Part shown: positions 51,941 through 61,559 of the stretch, in pieces
Layout of the letters: every line of letters starts with the position of its first letter
How positions within the stretch are numbered: the first letter of the stretch is position 1
Origin: Paenibacillus sp. FSL H7-0331
GTDB lineage: Bacteria > Bacillota > Bacilli > Paenibacillales > NBRC-103111
Length of the DNA: 64,000 nucleotides
NCBI RefSeq assembly: GCF_001956045.1
Contig: NZ_MRTH01000024.1
Coordinates: 1-64,000 of the forward strand
Direction: 5' to 3'
The notes under the pieces: model-generated
What the model saw: the letters and a program-made list of their open reading frames with translations, nothing else
Told to the model about the DNA's origin: nothing
Databases searched by the model: none
Made by a program: the position numbers and the translations under genes

Positions 51941-53461
51941 TTATTCCGTATAAGATTTGTTGATTTCTTCAATGATTTTATTACCGCCGCCGGCCAGCCA
52001 GTCTGCCGATGCTTTCTCAATGGAAGAAACGGGATCGCGTCCCATGATAATTTTCGAGACCGATTCCATAAATTTAATATTGAGATTGCTGCCGGCTCGA
52101 GTCATCGTTTCGGATTCAAGGCCCGCGCCCTTATTTTTCCACGAGTTCTTTTCGTTTTGTGTGAACATATTTCTCATCAGTTGGTGATAGGACGGGTCCT
52201 CCCATTTGTACATTTGAATACCAGGATCAAACGGGCGGAATACCCAATTGTTTAGCAGGTTTTGACGATCCTTGTCCGCAGCTTCCAGTTTCTCATATTT
52301 GTCATTGGTGACTTTCTGATAATGAACTCCTTCGATGCCATGCTTAATGAAGTCAGAGCCCTCCGGGGAAAGGAAATAATCCAGAATCTTCAGAATACGC
52401 TGCTGCTTTTTAGGGTCAATCTTCGAATTGATCACGTTTTTATCGAGCATGTCAAAGGTTGAGGTTCCGGTCAAGCCTGTCGGCCCTTTCGGAGGCTCCA
52501 ATGCTGTAGGCACCGCGTCAGGGACCAACTTTTTAATGGCGGCTTTATGGTTGTTCCAATCATTCGGGTTCAAATAAGCAAAACCAACTTTATTTGCTTC
52601 GAACTTCTCTACAGTTGATCTGATTTTATTTACGGCAAAATCCTTATCAAGGACTCCTTCTGTAAAGGCTTTGTTCATAAAGGTTAGGAAATTTTTCCAT
52701 TCCTCCACTTGTGTTTGATAAGGAACCAATTTGCCGTTAATGTCTTTCCACTGATTGTATAGTCCGAAGCCGGCCATAATAAATTGAGCATCTTGAATCG
52801 TATTGTTGGTTTGATCATAGTAGAACGAAAACCCGGTTGTATCCTGCTGCCCATTGCCGTCCGGATCTTTGGTTGCAAACGCTTTCGCTACCTCGTAAAA
52901 CTCATCAATCGTTTTGGGAGCTGATAAATTGAGCTTTTTTAGCCAATCCTCGCGTACGGATAACGTATCTCTGGTTTCAGTCACGTAATAAGGGAATCCG
53001 AGCAGCTTTCCTTTCGGATTAAGCGAGTATAACGGTTCCTTCGGGATTTTCGCCAAGTTTGGATATTCGCTCAGCACAGGTTGAACGTCCATAAAGATTC
53101 CTTGCTTCTTCCATTTATTGAACTCCGGATTAAGCACGAAGAACACATCGGGGAAATCATTAGAAGCAGCCAGCACATTAAGCTTCTCTTTGTAGTTTGA
53201 GGCAGGCACCCATTGCATTTTAATGTCCACATTGAACTTTTTGTTTAGTTCTTTAATCATCGGGTTATCGTCCGGCCAACCTCCGCCTTGGAAGGAACGC
53301 GCCATCCAGGTGATGGTCAGCTTCTCACCCATACCGTTAGACGCAGCAGTTTTATCGTCTGTCTTTTGTGGTGAAGCGCTTCCAGCATCCTGCTTGGAGC
53401 AGCCAATGACACTGCCTATCGAAAGCATAAGAGCACACAAAACCAGTAGCTTCTTTTTCAT
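51941..53461 (-). CDS. Solute-binding lipoprotein of the locus D importer
   Basis: The signal peptide ends in SVIGC, the lipobox, followed by a Ser/Thr/Lys linker and an LplA-type binding domain of about 470 residues with a DPDGNGQQDTTGF calcium loop. No permease lies next to it. The only pair in the locus without a binding protein is at 60689-62516, seven genes away, and shares the same promoter element, so it is the probable partner. It should bind a sulfated oligosaccharide outside the cell. Confidence 0.92.
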   Translation of the reverse strand: MKKKLLVLCALMLSIGSVIGCSKQDAGSASPQKTDDKTAASNGMGEKLTITWMARSFQGGGWPDDNPMIKELNKKFNVDIKMQWVPASNYKEKLNVLAASNDFPDVFFVLNPEFNKWKKQGIFMDVQPVLSEYPNLAKIPKEPLYSLNPKGKLLGFPYYVTETRDTLSVREDWLKKLNLSAPKTIDEFYEVAKAFATKDPDGNGQQDTTGFSFYYDQTNNTIQDAQFIMAGFGLYNQWKDINGKLVPYQTQVEEWKNFLTFMNKAFTEGVLDKDFAVNKIRSTVEKFEANKVGFAYLNPNDWNNHKAAIKKLVPDAVPTALEPPKGPTGLTGTSTFDMLDKNVINSKIDPKKQQRILKILDYFLSPEGSDFIKHGIEGVHYQKVTNDKYEKLEAADKDRQNLLNNWVFRPFDPGIQMYKWEDPSYHQLMRNMFTQNEKNSWKNKGAGLESETMTRAGSNLNIKFMESVSKIIMGRDPVSSIEKASADWLAGGGNKIIEEINKSYTE

Positions 53462-53504
53462 ATTTTTCCCCTTTCATTTTTACAATAATTATATTTACAT
53501 CCCT

Positions 53505-53549
53505 ATCATAGGCGATTGGAATAGAATAAGCGTTACACGATTCTCTGAT
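53505..53549 (-). promoter_or_regulatory. Locus D regulon promoter, copy 2
   Basis: Minus strand ATCAGAGAATCGTGTAACG (53531-53549), then exactly 20 nt, then TATGAT (53505-53510), 44 nt upstream of the binding-protein start. Confidence 0.85.
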
Positions 53550-53572
53550 TTATTAACTAGAGATAGTTTTTT

Positions 53573-54574
53573 TCATTCTACACTACGCAGCTGATCCAAT
53601 CCAAAATGGTTGAAATCATCCAGTTTCACAACCTGGCCGGATAAGGCTGAGCTGCTCGCTGCCAATGTAAACTTATGGCTTCGAATGGCATCTTGTAGAG
53701 GACATGGGCAAAGTTCGGGGGCTTTCTCCAGAACGGCCTTATGAAAATCTAGCGCAGCTCCCATCCCCTCATCCTGACTTATAAAAACCTCCTCGCCATC
53801 AGGCGTTTTGATAGTGAGGCGTCCGTTCGTAATCCGGAGCAATCGATTTTTTTGAATCAGATCAAGAAAAGGCTCTTCTCCGGATTTTGGGAATAGGGCA
53901 TAGGTCGAATAGAAATTGCCGACAGCACCGCTTTTGAAAGTCGAGGTTATGCTGTAAGCGTCCCAGTTGTTCATTTCGCCCTTTGTGGCCACCTGCGTGT
54001 AAGAGGCAAACAGATGGTCGACATCCCCGAGGAAATGAATCGCCAGATCAATCATGTGGGCCGTCTGATCAAACATTTGACCGCCGCCCAAATGTCTTTC
54101 GCGGATCCATTCTACTTGTGGAAGCGTCCAATAAAAGCGGCCGACGGCCATCGAGACTGGCTTCTCGCTTACGAGTTCAGCCGCTTTCTTTACAAAGTCC
54201 ATACTGCGCCAATGATAGCCGACAGTAGCAACGACCCCTGCCTGCTTAACCAGGTCCACGATCTCCATGGCTTCTTCAACGCTTGCCTCTATCGGCTTCT
54301 CGATGTACAGATGGATGCCTCGCGAAGCAATGGCACGGACCTGAGCTGCTCGTCCGCGAGCCGGCGTCGTTAAGTAAACGGCGTCCGGTTTCAATTGCTC
54401 CAGCATAACTTCCAGGTCTGCAAAGGGTGTTCCTCCAAATTTGTCAGTAAAGACTGCTGCTTTATCTATACTCGTTCCACAAACCCCGATTAATTGGGCG
54501 TCCTCAAGTTGGCTTAACTTCCCTGCATGGTGTGTCGCCATGCGACCCGTTCCCACTATAGCGTAAGTAATCAT
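53573..54574 (-). CDS. Gfo/Idh/MocA-family oxidoreductase
   Basis: The 333-residue product has an N-terminal Rossmann domain with GTGRMATHHAGKL for NAD(P). It shows the IEKPIEASVEEAMEIVDL (E-K-P) motif near residue 95 and a C-terminal beta-sheet domain with HLGGGQMFDQTAHMID, which carries the likely proton-transfer Asp/His. Such enzymes oxidise or reduce sugar hydroxyls. Next to the alcohol dehydrogenase and sulfatases it probably processes a monosaccharide released from the sulfated glycan. GAGGAGAG precedes the ATG. The stop lies 24 nt from the next promoter. Confidence 0.9.
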   Translation of the reverse strand: MITYAIVGTGRMATHHAGKLSQLEDAQLIGVCGTSIDKAAVFTDKFGGTPFADLEVMLEQLKPDAVYLTTPARGRAAQVRAIASRGIHLYIEKPIEASVEEAMEIVDLVKQAGVVATVGYHWRSMDFVKKAAELVSEKPVSMAVGRFYWTLPQVEWIRERHLGGGQMFDQTAHMIDLAIHFLGDVDHLFASYTQVATKGEMNNWDAYSITSTFKSGAVGNFYSTYALFPKSGEEPFLDLIQKNRLLRITNGRLTIKTPDGEEVFISQDEGMGAALDFHKAVLEKAPELCPCPLQDAIRSHKFTLAASSSALSGQVVKLDDFNHFGLDQLRSVE

Positions 54575-54630
54575 TGCGCTTCTCTCCTCATCTGTTTTTT
54601 CAAAATATCATGATCATATCATGACCATTA

Positions 54631-55623
54631 CTACTTCCAACTCAATACGACACCAGTGTACTCCTCCTGCTTATGAAGCAAGCCATCATAAGCTTCGGCC
54701 ACCTGCTCCGGCTGTAGACGATGGGAAATGATCGGATCCAGCGTCAATCTTCCGGTACTTACCCAATCGAACGTATTTTTTTGAATGTCCAGCAGTCTCG
54801 GTGTATCCATGAAGTTTAGCGCCCCGCGCAGGGTTAGCCAACGCAAATGAACCTCAGCCAGAATGTCGGTCACATTTCCTTCCACTGGCACACGCGGCGT
54901 CCCGAGCAGAATAACCTGACCTTGGTTGGTCGTAGATTTGACTGCCTGTTGGATGACCTTACTATGTCCGACAGCATCAATCGAGATGTGGCACAGCTGG
55001 CCGTTCGTAATCTTCTTGATCTGCTCCAATACCTCCGACTCGCTGCCGCCAACGGTATATTGGACTCCGCATTTCTCAGCAAGCGCTCTTCTCGATCCAT
55101 TAGGGTCGATTCCGATAACTTTGCAGCCCATCAGTCGAAAAATTTGAGAGGCCATGTTGCCGATAACCCCGAGTCCGTAGACGGCAACCCAAGCATTGGT
55201 GGGAATGTCAGAAACGTAAAGAGATGTGGCTGAGATACTGGCCAGCCTTGACGCAGCAGCAGTACCTGAATCGAGCGACTCGGGAACCTGAACGATCATC
55301 TTATCTTGCTGCACTACGATCATGGAGGCATGCTCACCGTGAGTAAATACCCGCTGGCCCGGATTGAATTTCGTCACGCCGCTGCCTACTTTGACGATCG
55401 TTCCTACATTCGCGTAACCCGCCTTCCATGGGTATTCGCACCAAGCGCCTTTTTGATAAACACGTTCTGTCTTCGCTTGGAAGATGGCCAGCTCCGTCCC
55501 CGGACTAATAAACGATGCTTCGGTTTCAATAAGAATGTCATCCGCTGCCAAATGAAATTCCAGCTCCATTTCTCGAACCTCTACCTGATTTGCAGCGGGG
55601 ATAATGATTTGTTTAACCTTCAT
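54631..55623 (-). CDS. Zinc-type alcohol dehydrogenase family oxidoreductase
   Basis: The 330-residue product is a medium-chain dehydrogenase: GroES-like N-terminus (FISPGTELAIFQ, KAGYANVGTIVKVG), then a Rossmann domain with VYGLGVIGNMASQIFRLMGCKVIGID (G-x-G-x-x-G). The usual GHE catalytic-zinc motif is not evident, so it may be a zinc-independent member. It likely oxidises a sugar or polyol alcohol together with the Gfo/Idh enzyme encoded next. The genes are separated by about 56 nt. Confidence 0.88.
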   Translation of the reverse strand: MKVKQIIIPAANQVEVREMELEFHLAADDILIETEASFISPGTELAIFQAKTERVYQKGAWCEYPWKAGYANVGTIVKVGSGVTKFNPGQRVFTHGEHASMIVVQQDKMIVQVPESLDSGTAAASRLASISATSLYVSDIPTNAWVAVYGLGVIGNMASQIFRLMGCKVIGIDPNGSRRALAEKCGVQYTVGGSESEVLEQIKKITNGQLCHISIDAVGHSKVIQQAVKSTTNQGQVILLGTPRVPVEGNVTDILAEVHLRWLTLRGALNFMDTPRLLDIQKNTFDWVSTGRLTLDPIISHRLQPEQVAEAYDGLLHKQEEYTGVVLSWK

Positions 55624-55716
55624 TTGAATTCAGCTTCTTTCCGTTTAATTTGTGGATAATTTCGTTGCACAATCGCATGATATCTTATCTCAACGATTTA
55701 TGATTACTTAGACCTT

Positions 55717-56700
55717 TCATCCAGCATTCTTGGATTCGGTATAGTCAGCGGCGCAGCGGAATCCCGTATTGCCCGATGAGCTGTCTGGTGTGTTGCCCGT
55801 TCTGGCGGCAACGCGGTAACGATTGCAATATGACTTATGGCATAAGTACGAGCCCCCGCGCATCACTCTGGCCTGCCCAGTGGTCGGACCCTTAGGGTTG
55901 ACCCGCGTCTCCCTCAAATGAAAATCCTTACTGAACCAATCCTTACACCACTCCCACACGTTTCCTGCGGTTTGATACAAGCCATATCCGTTGGGCGGGA
56001 AGGCATTCACGGGTGCCGTCCCGATATAGCCGTCGCTGGCATTGTTTTTATCCGGAAATTTCCCCTGCCAAATATTACACATATGCTTGCCGTCCGGCTT
56101 GAGGATGTCTCCCCATGCATATTTCTTCTGCACGAGCCCGCCTCGTGCGGCATACTCCCACTCCGCTTCCGTCAGTAGGCGTTTGCCTGTCCATTGACAG
56201 TAAGCCGTCGCATCGTTCCAAGACACATGCACCACAGGATGATCCAAGCGATCCTCAATGGTAGAGTCCGGGCCCTCCGGCTGCAGCCAATAAGCACCTT
56301 CCACCGACCACCACCATGGCGTTTTCTGAACCATCTGCTTGACCTTGCTCGCTGTCTCCTTCGAAATTAAAAGATGGAAAACAAAGGACCAGCCGAATTG
56401 CTCAGCTTCCGTTTTATAGCCAGTCGCGTCAACAAATTGCTTGTACTCGGCATTTGTCACCGTGTAAGGCGATATATGAAACGGACTAACCGTTACGCTA
56501 CGAATCGGTCCCTCGCCGTCCGAAGGAAACCCTTCCGCATCATCCGTACCCATCAGAAAGGTGCCGCCTTCCAGCAGAATCATCCCTTCACTTGGATCAG
56601 CATTACTCTTCTTTGTTACCGATAACGAAGCTTCGGGTGAGACGATTATACCCGAAGAACCAAGTCTTGAGGCTGAACAGCACGACGGTTTATTTTCCAC
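55717..56700 (-). CDS. Formylglycine-generating enzyme (SUMF1/EgtB family)
   Basis: The 327-residue product is a true sulfatase-maturation oxygenase rather than a generic FGE-fold protein. RGGSYLCHKSYCNRYRVAARTGNTPDSSSGNTGFRCA carries both copper-binding active-site cysteines, C287 and C292, in the SYxCHxSYCNRYR arrangement of human SUMF1. ENKPSCCSASR at the N-terminus, GGTFLMGTDDAEGFPSDGEGP and LTEAEWEYAARGG are other family landmarks. It converts the Cys of C-x-P-x-R in the three sulfatases of this locus to formylglycine in the cytoplasm, using oxygen. Its gene lies between a sulfatase and the dehydrogenases. Confidence 0.95.
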   Translation of the reverse strand: MENKPSCCSASRLGSSGIIVSPEASLSVTKKSNADPSEGMILLEGGTFLMGTDDAEGFPSDGEGPIRSVTVSPFHISPYTVTNAEYKQFVDATGYKTEAEQFGWSFVFHLLISKETASKVKQMVQKTPWWWSVEGAYWLQPEGPDSTIEDRLDHPVVHVSWNDATAYCQWTGKRLLTEAEWEYAARGGLVQKKYAWGDILKPDGKHMCNIWQGKFPDKNNASDGYIGTAPVNAFPPNGYGLYQTAGNVWEWCKDWFSKDFHLRETRVNPKGPTTGQARVMRGGSYLCHKSYCNRYRVAARTGNTPDSSSGNTGFRCAADYTESKNAG

Positions 56701-56827
56701 GAAGAATGTCCCCCTGATAATAGACTAACTATAGATCGCAAGACGGAAAGGCCTGATAGGATATAATGATCGAGATGTCCCCTGGTATCAATACTGTAAA
56801 ATTAACCTCGCCTATGCTTCCTCATTA

Positions 56828-58267
56828 CTATTCGACGACCGGGAGCTTGGTTGCCTCTTCCGGCACTGGCCACCTCTCATGCTCCGACACGTCGACGGCT
56901 TTCCCCCATTTAGCCAGTAACTGATGATGCTCCAGCTTCTGCTGATGCTTCTCAATGATCGCAGGAATATTCCATGATGCATCCAACTGAGCTTGGAATT
57001 GCTCGGCAATATCGGCTCTTTCATGAACTAAGTTGTGAAGCTCCTTCGGGTCCGAGCTCAAATCGAACAATTGATTGTGCTGCTCATAGTAGGCGTAAGC
57101 TACAAACTTCCAATTTCCCTTCCGCAGCATGCGTCCTGGAATGTGCTTGCCTTCAAGCGTTTCCATGCATTCGCTTATGACGATTCGCTCGGCATCCTCC
57201 GCTCCTCCATTCAGCAGCAGCTTCAAGTTCATACCGTCCTGCCTTGGCGGCGTTTCCGCTCCTGCAAAGGCGCATAACGTCGGACCCAGATCCATGATAC
57301 TTACCGGCTGCGAGATGTTTCTCCCAGCTACAACTCCCTCTCCTGCAAGGACCATCGGTATTTTAGACGACCCTTCGTAGAAGGTGCTTTTTCCGATCAA
57401 TCCATGCTCTCCTGCTTGCTCACCGTGATCGGACATGTACACAAACAAACCTGGACGAGCGCTGCGTTCCAGGTAACGGTTCCAAGCGCTCCTTACCTCC
57501 CCAACCTGGCTGTCAATCGTTTCGATCATTCCCAAATAAGCGGCACGCAGCTTCGTTACATTTTCTAAGGTAAGCTGGTGATTTTGACGAAGCTTTTGCA
57601 ATACGGGATGACCGTCATCCTGCAGGAACGACTCCGGAATGTCCATCCACTCCTTGTAGTACATGTATCGGTCCGGAGGCGCGACAAAGGTATGATGCGG
57701 GCCATAAGTTCCGACAACGATGCATTGAGGCTTTGCGTGGTCCTCCTGCAAGTATTCCAAGGCAGCCTTGATAACAGCTTTGTCATATTCAAGTACAGGG
57801 GAAGTTCCGCCGCCGATGATTTTCAAACTTTTGTTCGCCATGGTGCCGACATAAGGCCCAAGATCCGTCCGAGCTTGCCCATAACGCCCCCAAAATAACG
57901 GAGTCAGCTCCCCCATAATTCTTCGTGTGAATCCATGCCGCTGATCCTCTCCGAGAAAATGCATGCGCCCGCACAGCACAGTGTCGTATCCTTCTGCGGC
58001 AATACCGTGCAAAAAAGTCGCCTGATCGCTGCCAATCGCCCCTTCATTGGTAAATACACCCGTTTTTTCCGGCAGCTGCCCCGTGAGCATCGACGTTCTC
58101 GAAGGGACACAAAGCGGCGACGACGTATAAGCCGTGCTCATCACGGTCCCTTCCTTGGCCAATTGGTCCAGATGAGGCGTACGCACCAGCGAGTGCCCTG
58201 CAAAACCTGCATACTGCGCATGATGCTGATCACTTAAAAACACCAAAATATCCGGTTTGCTGCTCAT
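56828..58267 (-). CDS. Sulfatase, formylglycine-dependent
   Basis: The substrate-activated Cys is in PLCVPSRTSMLTGQLP (C53), in an exact C-x-P-S-R context. FLSDQHHAQYAG and YMSDHGEQAGEHG carry the metal-binding residues of the S1 sulfatase family. It is 479 residues, the usual length, with no signal peptide. GGAGGAATAGCC precedes the ATG at 58267. It follows the GH3 gene and precedes the FGE gene, so it is likely co-transcribed with both. It probably removes sulfate from sugars of imported oligosaccharides. Confidence 0.94.
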   Translation of the reverse strand: MSSKPDILVFLSDQHHAQYAGFAGHSLVRTPHLDQLAKEGTVMSTAYTSSPLCVPSRTSMLTGQLPEKTGVFTNEGAIGSDQATFLHGIAAEGYDTVLCGRMHFLGEDQRHGFTRRIMGELTPLFWGRYGQARTDLGPYVGTMANKSLKIIGGGTSPVLEYDKAVIKAALEYLQEDHAKPQCIVVGTYGPHHTFVAPPDRYMYYKEWMDIPESFLQDDGHPVLQKLRQNHQLTLENVTKLRAAYLGMIETIDSQVGEVRSAWNRYLERSARPGLFVYMSDHGEQAGEHGLIGKSTFYEGSSKIPMVLAGEGVVAGRNISQPVSIMDLGPTLCAFAGAETPPRQDGMNLKLLLNGGAEDAERIVISECMETLEGKHIPGRMLRKGNWKFVAYAYYEQHNQLFDLSSDPKELHNLVHERADIAEQFQAQLDASWNIPAIIEKHQQKLEHHQLLAKWGKAVDVSEHERWPVPEEATKLPVVE

Positions 58268-58396
58268 GGCTATTCCTCCATATCATTTATATAGAATTTT
58301 AAAAGCAACGAAGCACACTATTCTCACCACTCGATACTCAATGAAAATAATGGGCTTCGTAAGACCAGTTCAGTTAGCGTCGAACTTGCTTTATGC

Positions 58397-60664
58397 CTAT
58401 GTGCCAGATAAGGCCTTGTATTTTTCAGTTCTGGCATCCTGAATGATACCGCTCCAATTGAGTCCGTATGTGAAATCATATGCATGCCCGGCGGAGTCTA
58501 TATAAACCGCCAGATCATGAGGAACATCCTCCTGCTGCTTCTCGACCGTCTTCATGTCAGCCGGCATTTGGAACGGCAGCAGTCCGCTAGGTTCGGCGGC
58601 ACCTGTGATCAGTTCCATGATCGCCCGATCCTCAGCTCCAAAGTTCGCCAGAATCGCGCTTGCGGCTTCCTCAAATTCAGCTAAAACCGTCGGATTCGCT
58701 AAAGCGAGCGAAACAATTACCGGTTTATCCTTCATGAGCCGTTTGGTCTCCAGCACCATGTCGAGATCGCCCGCATTGGTCACCGTCACCGTCTTGCCCT
58801 TGTATGTACGGTTGAGCACATCCCTTGGGTCTCCGGCTAAGCTCGTTTCCCGCGCATGCTCCGCCGTATATGGTGCATACTGCAAGCTGATCGGCACATA
58901 CCCTGTTCCACCCGCCGCTTTATCTGCCTTGCTATAGCCCATCGTCGAGCGGGGACTTTCGATGAACACTAAGGCAAAATCCGCTTCATCGGGCTCAGCC
59001 GTCACTTCAAAATATTCCCGAACTATATCCAGTTTCACGGGATACCCAACGCTAGCCGGAATCGGCAGCCCGATCCAGTTCGTGCTGGCCGGCAGCTTGC
59101 GCCTCGGAATATACACCTTTTTTTGCTTTTTAAAAGGGAGGATTCCATCTTCGTTCTTAAGCAGAACAAACGATTTCAGCTGCGCCTCGAAGCCTGCCTT
59201 TGTGAATGCATCGCAGCCCACTTTAGCCACCGTTTCCTCTACTTGAACATAAGGGTTCTCGAACAGACCCAAACGGAACATGTTCTTCAGCAGCCTCACG
59301 GCAGACAGCTCGAACCGCTTTCGCATAAAGGCTTCTCCATACTCCTTAACGCCGATATGATACGCCTCAATGATCGGAGCAGCCTGATCATTGCCGCCGA
59401 ATTGATCGACCCCGGCCATCAGCAGCTTATAATGGCGCTCAGCCACGGTGTACCCATCTTCCACTCCCCAGGACCTGCCACCGGGGGACAGCTTCGTAAT
59501 ATCCTCTGGCTCGTCGTGCGTAATGCTCCAGTCCGTGCAAACAACACCATCATAGCCTACCTGCTCGCGGAGCAGATCGTTGATAAGGTATGAACTGTAG
59601 GAATTACCGACGTTTTCTCCGTTCTTCTTATCCTGACCGCAGGAAATCGTATAGTAAGGCATGACGGCAGAGGCCTTTCCCGTCTTGCCGTTCAGACGAA
59701 ACGCGCCCTCGGTAAAAGGAATCAGATGCTGCTCGAAGTTGCTGCCCGGATATACGGCATACTTGCCGTAAGCGAAGTGTGCGTCGCGCCCCGCTTCCCC
59801 GGAGCCGCCGCCCGGCCAATGCTTCACCATCGCATTGACGCTGTCATAGCCCCAGCCGTCCGCAATTTCCGCTTCGCCCTCCGACGTCTGAAAACCGTCG
59901 ATATAAGCACGGCCCATATCTGCCGAGAGCTGCGGGTCCTCGCCGAATGTCATGCCGAATCGGAACCAACGCGGATCCGTAGCGATATCCACCTGTGGAG
60001 ACAGGGCTGTCGTGAGGCCCAGAGCGCGGTATTCCTGTGCGGCAACCTCACCGAATTGTCGAGCCAGCTCCGGCTCGAACGACGCAGCCAGCCCCATCGA
60101 TTCCGGCCAAATGGAAATTTTGCTGCCCCCGGCGACTTTGAATTCGGCGGAAGCATCAAGTCCGTGCCGTGGATCCGAGCTGTTATTCGCCGGTATGCCC
60201 AGTGGCTGGCTCTCAGCATACGCCTGCAGCCGGTTGCTCCATTTCGCCGCGATCTCCGAACTTTCCACGCTGGTGATCAGCACATGCCGGATATGATCTC
60301 CGGTTAGGAACAGCCGCTGCTGGTCCGTCAGCTCATACGGCATCGCGCCGCTTTCGTCAAACGACTTCCCGCCGTAGGTCGCAGGATTCCACCCTTTATT
60401 CCCCGGCAGAGACTGATGCTTACTGTACAGCATGAGGCCTGCAATTTGAGCGACAGACATTTTGGTCGCGAGATCCTTCGCTCTCTCCTCTGGGGATAAG
60501 CGCCAATCCTCGTATTTATCCAATATACCGTCTTTGTTCAGGTCCTTGAAGGCTAAGCCGTCTTGATAAATAATGCCCACACCCGAATCTTTGGAGTAAC
60601 CGAGAGTCGGCCCTCCCGGGTTTTTGACATACCCAATCATTTCATCGTTTGGTCGCTTCTGCAC
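58397..60664 (-). CDS. GH3 family glycosidase
   Basis: The 755-residue product has the GH3 barrel with nucleophile Asp in YDGVVCTDWSI (D378), the KHWPGGGSGEAGRDAHF loop and the C-terminal alpha/beta-sandwich domain. A DLNKDGILDKYEDW loop near residue 45 looks like a calcium-binding EF-hand. The start is GTG 60664 with GAGGGG upstream. No signal peptide is visible, so it hydrolyses imported, possibly desulfated, oligosaccharides. Beta-glucosidase or xylosidase specificity cannot be told. Confidence 0.92.
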   Translation of the reverse strand: MQKRPNDEMIGYVKNPGGPTLGYSKDSGVGIIYQDGLAFKDLNKDGILDKYEDWRLSPEERAKDLATKMSVAQIAGLMLYSKHQSLPGNKGWNPATYGGKSFDESGAMPYELTDQQRLFLTGDHIRHVLITSVESSEIAAKWSNRLQAYAESQPLGIPANNSSDPRHGLDASAEFKVAGGSKISIWPESMGLAASFEPELARQFGEVAAQEYRALGLTTALSPQVDIATDPRWFRFGMTFGEDPQLSADMGRAYIDGFQTSEGEAEIADGWGYDSVNAMVKHWPGGGSGEAGRDAHFAYGKYAVYPGSNFEQHLIPFTEGAFRLNGKTGKASAVMPYYTISCGQDKKNGENVGNSYSSYLINDLLREQVGYDGVVCTDWSITHDEPEDITKLSPGGRSWGVEDGYTVAERHYKLLMAGVDQFGGNDQAAPIIEAYHIGVKEYGEAFMRKRFELSAVRLLKNMFRLGLFENPYVQVEETVAKVGCDAFTKAGFEAQLKSFVLLKNEDGILPFKKQKKVYIPRRKLPASTNWIGLPIPASVGYPVKLDIVREYFEVTAEPDEADFALVFIESPRSTMGYSKADKAAGGTGYVPISLQYAPYTAEHARETSLAGDPRDVLNRTYKGKTVTVTNAGDLDMVLETKRLMKDKPVIVSLALANPTVLAEFEEAASAILANFGAEDRAIMELITGAAEPSGLLPFQMPADMKTVEKQQEDVPHDLAVYIDSAGHAYDFTYGLNWSGIIQDARTEKYKALSGT

Positions 60665-60688
60665 ATGTTTCCCCTCTTTTCTTTAAGC

Positions 60689-61558
60689 TTAGCCTTTCAC
60701 CGAACCCATCAGCATACCTTTATTAAAATACTTTTGCATAAACGGATAGATGACCAGTAAGGGTACAGCGGTAATCAGAACTGCGGCCATCTTAACGGCT
60801 GGCGTATAAGCAAAACCTCCCGCATCGACCTCCATGCCGGAATCGCTTTCGATCAGCATTTGTCTTAAGAACACCTGCAGCGGCATATCCGCAGAGTTAT
60901 TAAGGAAGAGAATGGCGTAAAAGTAAGTGTTCCAGTTTTGAACCGCATAGAACAACGTAAAGGTAGCTATTGCCGGCATCGATAACGGAATCACGATTTG
61001 CCAAAACAAACGCAGCTCCGAGCAGCCGTCAATACGTGCCGATTCCTCTAATTCAGCTGGAATGTTTTGAAAGAAGCTTCGCATGACGATCAGGTTGAAA
61101 GGCGCGATCGCAGTAGTCAGATAAAGCGCCCAATAGCTGTTTAGAAGCCCTAACTCTTTTACTACAAGATAAGTAGGGATCATGCCGCCGGCAAAAATCA
61201 TCGTGAACAGCACCAGAAAATTCATCATACGTCGGCCCCTAAGCCAGCTCTTGGATAAGCCGTAAGCCATGAGACTTGTTAACAGGATATTGATTAACGT
61301 GCCCGTTACCGTAATGGTGACAGCATTTCCGAATGCGGCTTTGAAGTTTGCATTACTCAGTAAGTAACCATAAGCCTCAATGGTCCACTCGTGCGGAATG
61401 ATGAAAAATCCGCGTGACATAAATTCGTGCTCCGTTGCAAAGGAGCTGGCAATAACGTAGAAGAACGGCACTAGAATAACCAGCACTGAAACGATGAGCA
61501 GACCGTATATAATTCCAGTAAAGACGGAATCCTTCCCGCGTGAATCAAATGTATTCAT
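60689..61558 (-). CDS. Carbohydrate ABC transporter permease, YtcP-like
   Basis: The 289-residue product has six helices, the EESARIDGCSELRLFWQIVIPLSMPA coupling loop and the FNKGMLMGSVKG tail. Its start is 1 nt after the upstream permease stop. Partner of the LplB-like subunit of locus D. Confidence 0.93.
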   Translation of the reverse strand: MNTFDSRGKDSVFTGIIYGLLIVSVLVILVPFFYVIASSFATEHEFMSRGFFIIPHEWTIEAYGYLLSNANFKAAFGNAVTITVTGTLINILLTSLMAYGLSKSWLRGRRMMNFLVLFTMIFAGGMIPTYLVVKELGLLNSYWALYLTTAIAPFNLIVMRSFFQNIPAELEESARIDGCSELRLFWQIVIPLSMPAIATFTLFYAVQNWNTYFYAILFLNNSADMPLQVFLRQMLIESDSGMEVDAGGFAYTPAVKMAAVLITAVPLLVIYPFMQKYFNKGMLMGSVKG

Positions 61559-61559
61559 C

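Noticed and set aside
55036..55233. Catalytic-zinc alcohol dehydrogenase assignment for the gene at 54631-55623
   Set aside because: The GHE zinc motif is not visible, so only the wider medium-chain family is claimed.
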